From Sarcocystis neurona (taxonomy: Eukaryota > Apicomplexa > Conoidasida > Eucoccidiorida > Sarcocystidae): a stretch of DNA of 64,000 nt. The DNA is taken from positions 465,834 through 529,833 of the forward strand of contig KL647322.1 in NCBI GenBank assembly GCA_000727475.1. The letters are read 5' to 3'. Below, one piece after another: positions 61,645 through 64,000 of this stretch; the stretch's first letter is position 1; each line of letters starts with the position of its first letter. The notes under the pieces are model-generated. The model was given only the letters and a program-made list of their open reading frames with translations, did not search any database and had not been told where the DNA came from. A program made the translations under genes and the position numbers.

Positions 61645-64000
61645 AATGTCTGAAGGAAAAATAATATAGACGGGGGCTGCGGAACATAGAGAAAAGCAGC
61701 AAGATCCCGTCTACATATGCTCCCTCCCTAGTCGACTTTCACTTGTGCGCTTAGAGCGTAGAAAGTTTCCAAGCGCACTCGCTCCCAGAGCAGCCACCGG
61801 GAGCCCGAGAAGCGACGGTCCATTACAAAAAAAAACCGTTGCAACATCGCAAAATTATCAAGTAAAAAAACGTACAGCAAAATTTATGGACGATCAGCCG
61901 AGACCTTCAGGTGAACAGCATTGTATGTGGTACATGCTTCAGGAACGTCAAGCCTGCACCGTCACCACGGAAAGCTGCTGACAACATGCAGGGGAGAGAG
62001 GACCATTCTTGTGCACAAAGACGAGTGCACACAGGCACTGGAGGGCTTGAACTGCAGTTTCCGTCTCCTGCTCTCATAGCACTGTGACGCAACACCAGTT
62101 ACGTAAACACGCAACGCGCGTAAGGCTAGCTTCTTCTCCCTCTCCTCAATACGGAAGTCACACGACCGAGACGCAGTTCAGCGCTGCGTTGAAGCAAAAG
62201 CGTCTTGAAGGCAACGACCAAGAGGAAGTTCTGCTTAGGAACACGAAAAACGTGGCTAATTTTAATTTGCGAGCAAGCAGGTGCTGTAACTGATACCAGA
62301 GGGGAGGTTGCTGGGAAATGTAGCCGCGTAGGCTCGCAGTTGAAGGTGGAGCATAATAAAATCTCACACGGAGGTGGAGACGCGTCGCTCCGGCAGGGAA
62401 CCTCGCGTTTAGTCGAGTACCTGCCTGTTTAAGAAACAATGCCTTAAAAAAATTACAGCATGCTACGCTTGGTCCAATAACAGTGCCTTGTATCTCACTC
62501 CATGTCTCAACACTACATCTGCATTACTGAGTCGAAGCTCTTGGTTGTTTTAAGTCGCGCCTCAGTTCATACAGCGTATGCAATGGCAGAAGCAACACCC
62601 GCTGAACAAGACATGGGTTCTTCACGGCACCAGGACCTCGAATTCCTGCGACTTTTTTGCCCGAGTTTTTTCGGCACAAGTCTTCGAATGCGCACGGTGT
62701 ATTGCAGGTACTTGTATTTTGCTTCAGGTTCTATGCCAAGATGATACGTAGCAATCAGTACGTGCAGCATACCGTACCACGAATCAGCATCTGCAAGCTT
62801 TCACCATCTTCCCCCGCGAATGACATGACGAGGGTGTCCACCGTTTAGCCCAGGCACGAACGTAACTCTCCCCGCTACGATCACGTTGCCGACGGCGCTC
62901 CGAGGATAGCCAGGATTGTCGCTCAATTAAGGTTTTTCTTCCGCCTTCTGGCAAGTAGACGTGCTGCTGCTACACTAACAGTGGTTGGAGCCTGAAAAAT
63001 GCTTAATTTTCGAGATGATCACACCAGAAGTTGTGTCACTTTAATTTGTCGGAGGTGCAGCTGCAGTCGCAAGATGGGGGTGAAGCTCTTTGCAGAAATC
63101 TTGCGTCTTATCGTACGTTAGGGATTTATACACGACGGCGAATGACAAAAACTGTATACCTTTCCCCCCAGATGAGCAACCCGCGTTTACATCCTTTCGA
63201 TTAAGATGTATTTGAAAAATGGAGCCGGGCACTCTCTTCACCAGTTGAAACCGAGACCCTCGAGTAGCCGTGTTTACTACTTAGCTATTTATCCGGCAGC
63301 TTTCGCAGGCCTGAACACGAAGCCCCCTGCGGGCTACAGTGTTTCGCACTACCATCTCAAAGAACACCGAGTGGATCCAGTAGACCGCAGGTTCATTCGG
63401 GGATCTCAGTTTTTCTGCGAGATCTCCTTTACACTGCCTTTAAGAGTGTGCAGGGCTTTACAGACTGAATTGGTGTTCATCAGTGGCCGATGAACCTACT
63501 TAGGTGTATAGACACCTGATGTAATAGATGTAATTTTGGCGGCGACCAGGGGTGTACTCGAAACACATGCGTCGTGTCTGACCTCCTTCGTAAGCACACT
63601 TCTCTCACTTCACGTAGTTTGTTTGCCCACAATGAGGTTCGGGCTTGTGATAATTCAGTGTCTCTGCTTGGCGCTGCGGACAACGTGTGTACAGGACAAA
63701 CAAGTCCACGCCAACAATGCATCTCGCGCCCTTTTCCAAGTTAGCCGCCTATTGTTCATACTATTTCTTCGATTTTTCAACACGGAACGTCCTCTGTAGC
63801 TCTCAGCTCCTCGTAGGCTCCCATCGTCGAAGAGAAATCTGGTTAAACGCCTTCAGAATTGCTTTGAAAATGTAGCTGTACTGCAACTTTATCGGGAGAA
63901 GCAAGTGTACTTTACTGATGGTTCATCCAGATCGGTTCCATCTCACCAGAGGGAAGGTGATCAAGAAGTTTTTCGGTGCATCTCTGCGGCGGCTGTGCAT
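61645..64000. other. Right end of window, upstream of the phosphodiesterase
   Basis: Non-repetitive sequence that should include the phosphodiesterase promoter near its left end. Frames are short. Only the frame at 63632-63799, listed separately, has a feature of interest. Confidence 0.5.
63632..63799 (+). CDS. Possible first exon of a secreted protein
   Basis: An ATG at 63632 opens MRFGLVIIQCLCLALRTTCV, which reads like a cleavable signal peptide, followed by QDKQVHANNAS. The frame stops at 63799, so a real gene would need splicing, and I see no strong donor (only GTTAGC near 63740). It may be chance. Confidence 0.2.
   Translation: MRFGLVIIQCLCLALRTTCVQDKQVHANNASRALFQVSRLLFILFLRFFNTERPL

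Overview
This is nuclear DNA of a protist, most likely a coccidian apicomplexan close to Eimeria or Cyclospora. The genes are intron-rich with GT-AG splice sites. One gene is a cyclic-nucleotide phosphodiesterase with a multi-pass membrane N-terminus, an architecture typical of Apicomplexa. CTG/CAG-type triplet arrays and (TA)n/(TGTA)n microsatellites are dense in one half and nearly absent from the other, which recalls the repeat-rich and repeat-poor segments described for Eimeria tenella. The genus is inferred; I could not run a search. Bacterial, phage and CRISPR readings do not fit.

Layout. About 1-27 kb is repeat-rich and is occupied almost entirely by one plus-strand gene: a UTP7/WDR46 (BING4-type) WD-repeat nucleolar protein of 15 exons (2828-27004). 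Only 1,716 of its 24,177 bp are coding; the rest is microsatellite, pyrimidine-rich and CTG-rich intron. From about 28.6 kb on, the DNA is largely free of simple repeats. It carries a minus-strand ClpB/Hsp100 chaperone (29348-34345, two exons), a small two-exon plus-strand gene (37437-38693), a large polar hypothetical protein (42517-45935, with an apparent frameshift at an A10 run), a four-exon plus-strand OTU-family cysteine protease with an N-terminal membrane anchor (50178-52749), and a 14-exon minus-strand phosphodiesterase (54338-61644).

Gene models were built by hand. I joined segments with family-typical protein motifs at splice sites and required the intron phase to agree on both sides. 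The UTP7 (571 aa), OTU (478 aa) and phosphodiesterase (983 aa) models close with every phase matching and with lengths plausible for their families.

The genes look like unrelated housekeeping or regulatory functions sharing a neighbourhood: ribosome biogenesis, protein disaggregation, deubiquitination and cyclic-nucleotide turnover. I found no gene cluster that works as one system. The more unusual signals are structural: the repeat boundary, the extreme intron load of UTP7, a GC-AG intron, an inverted repeat, several short tandem duplications (one copies a splice acceptor), and the frameshifted hypothetical gene.
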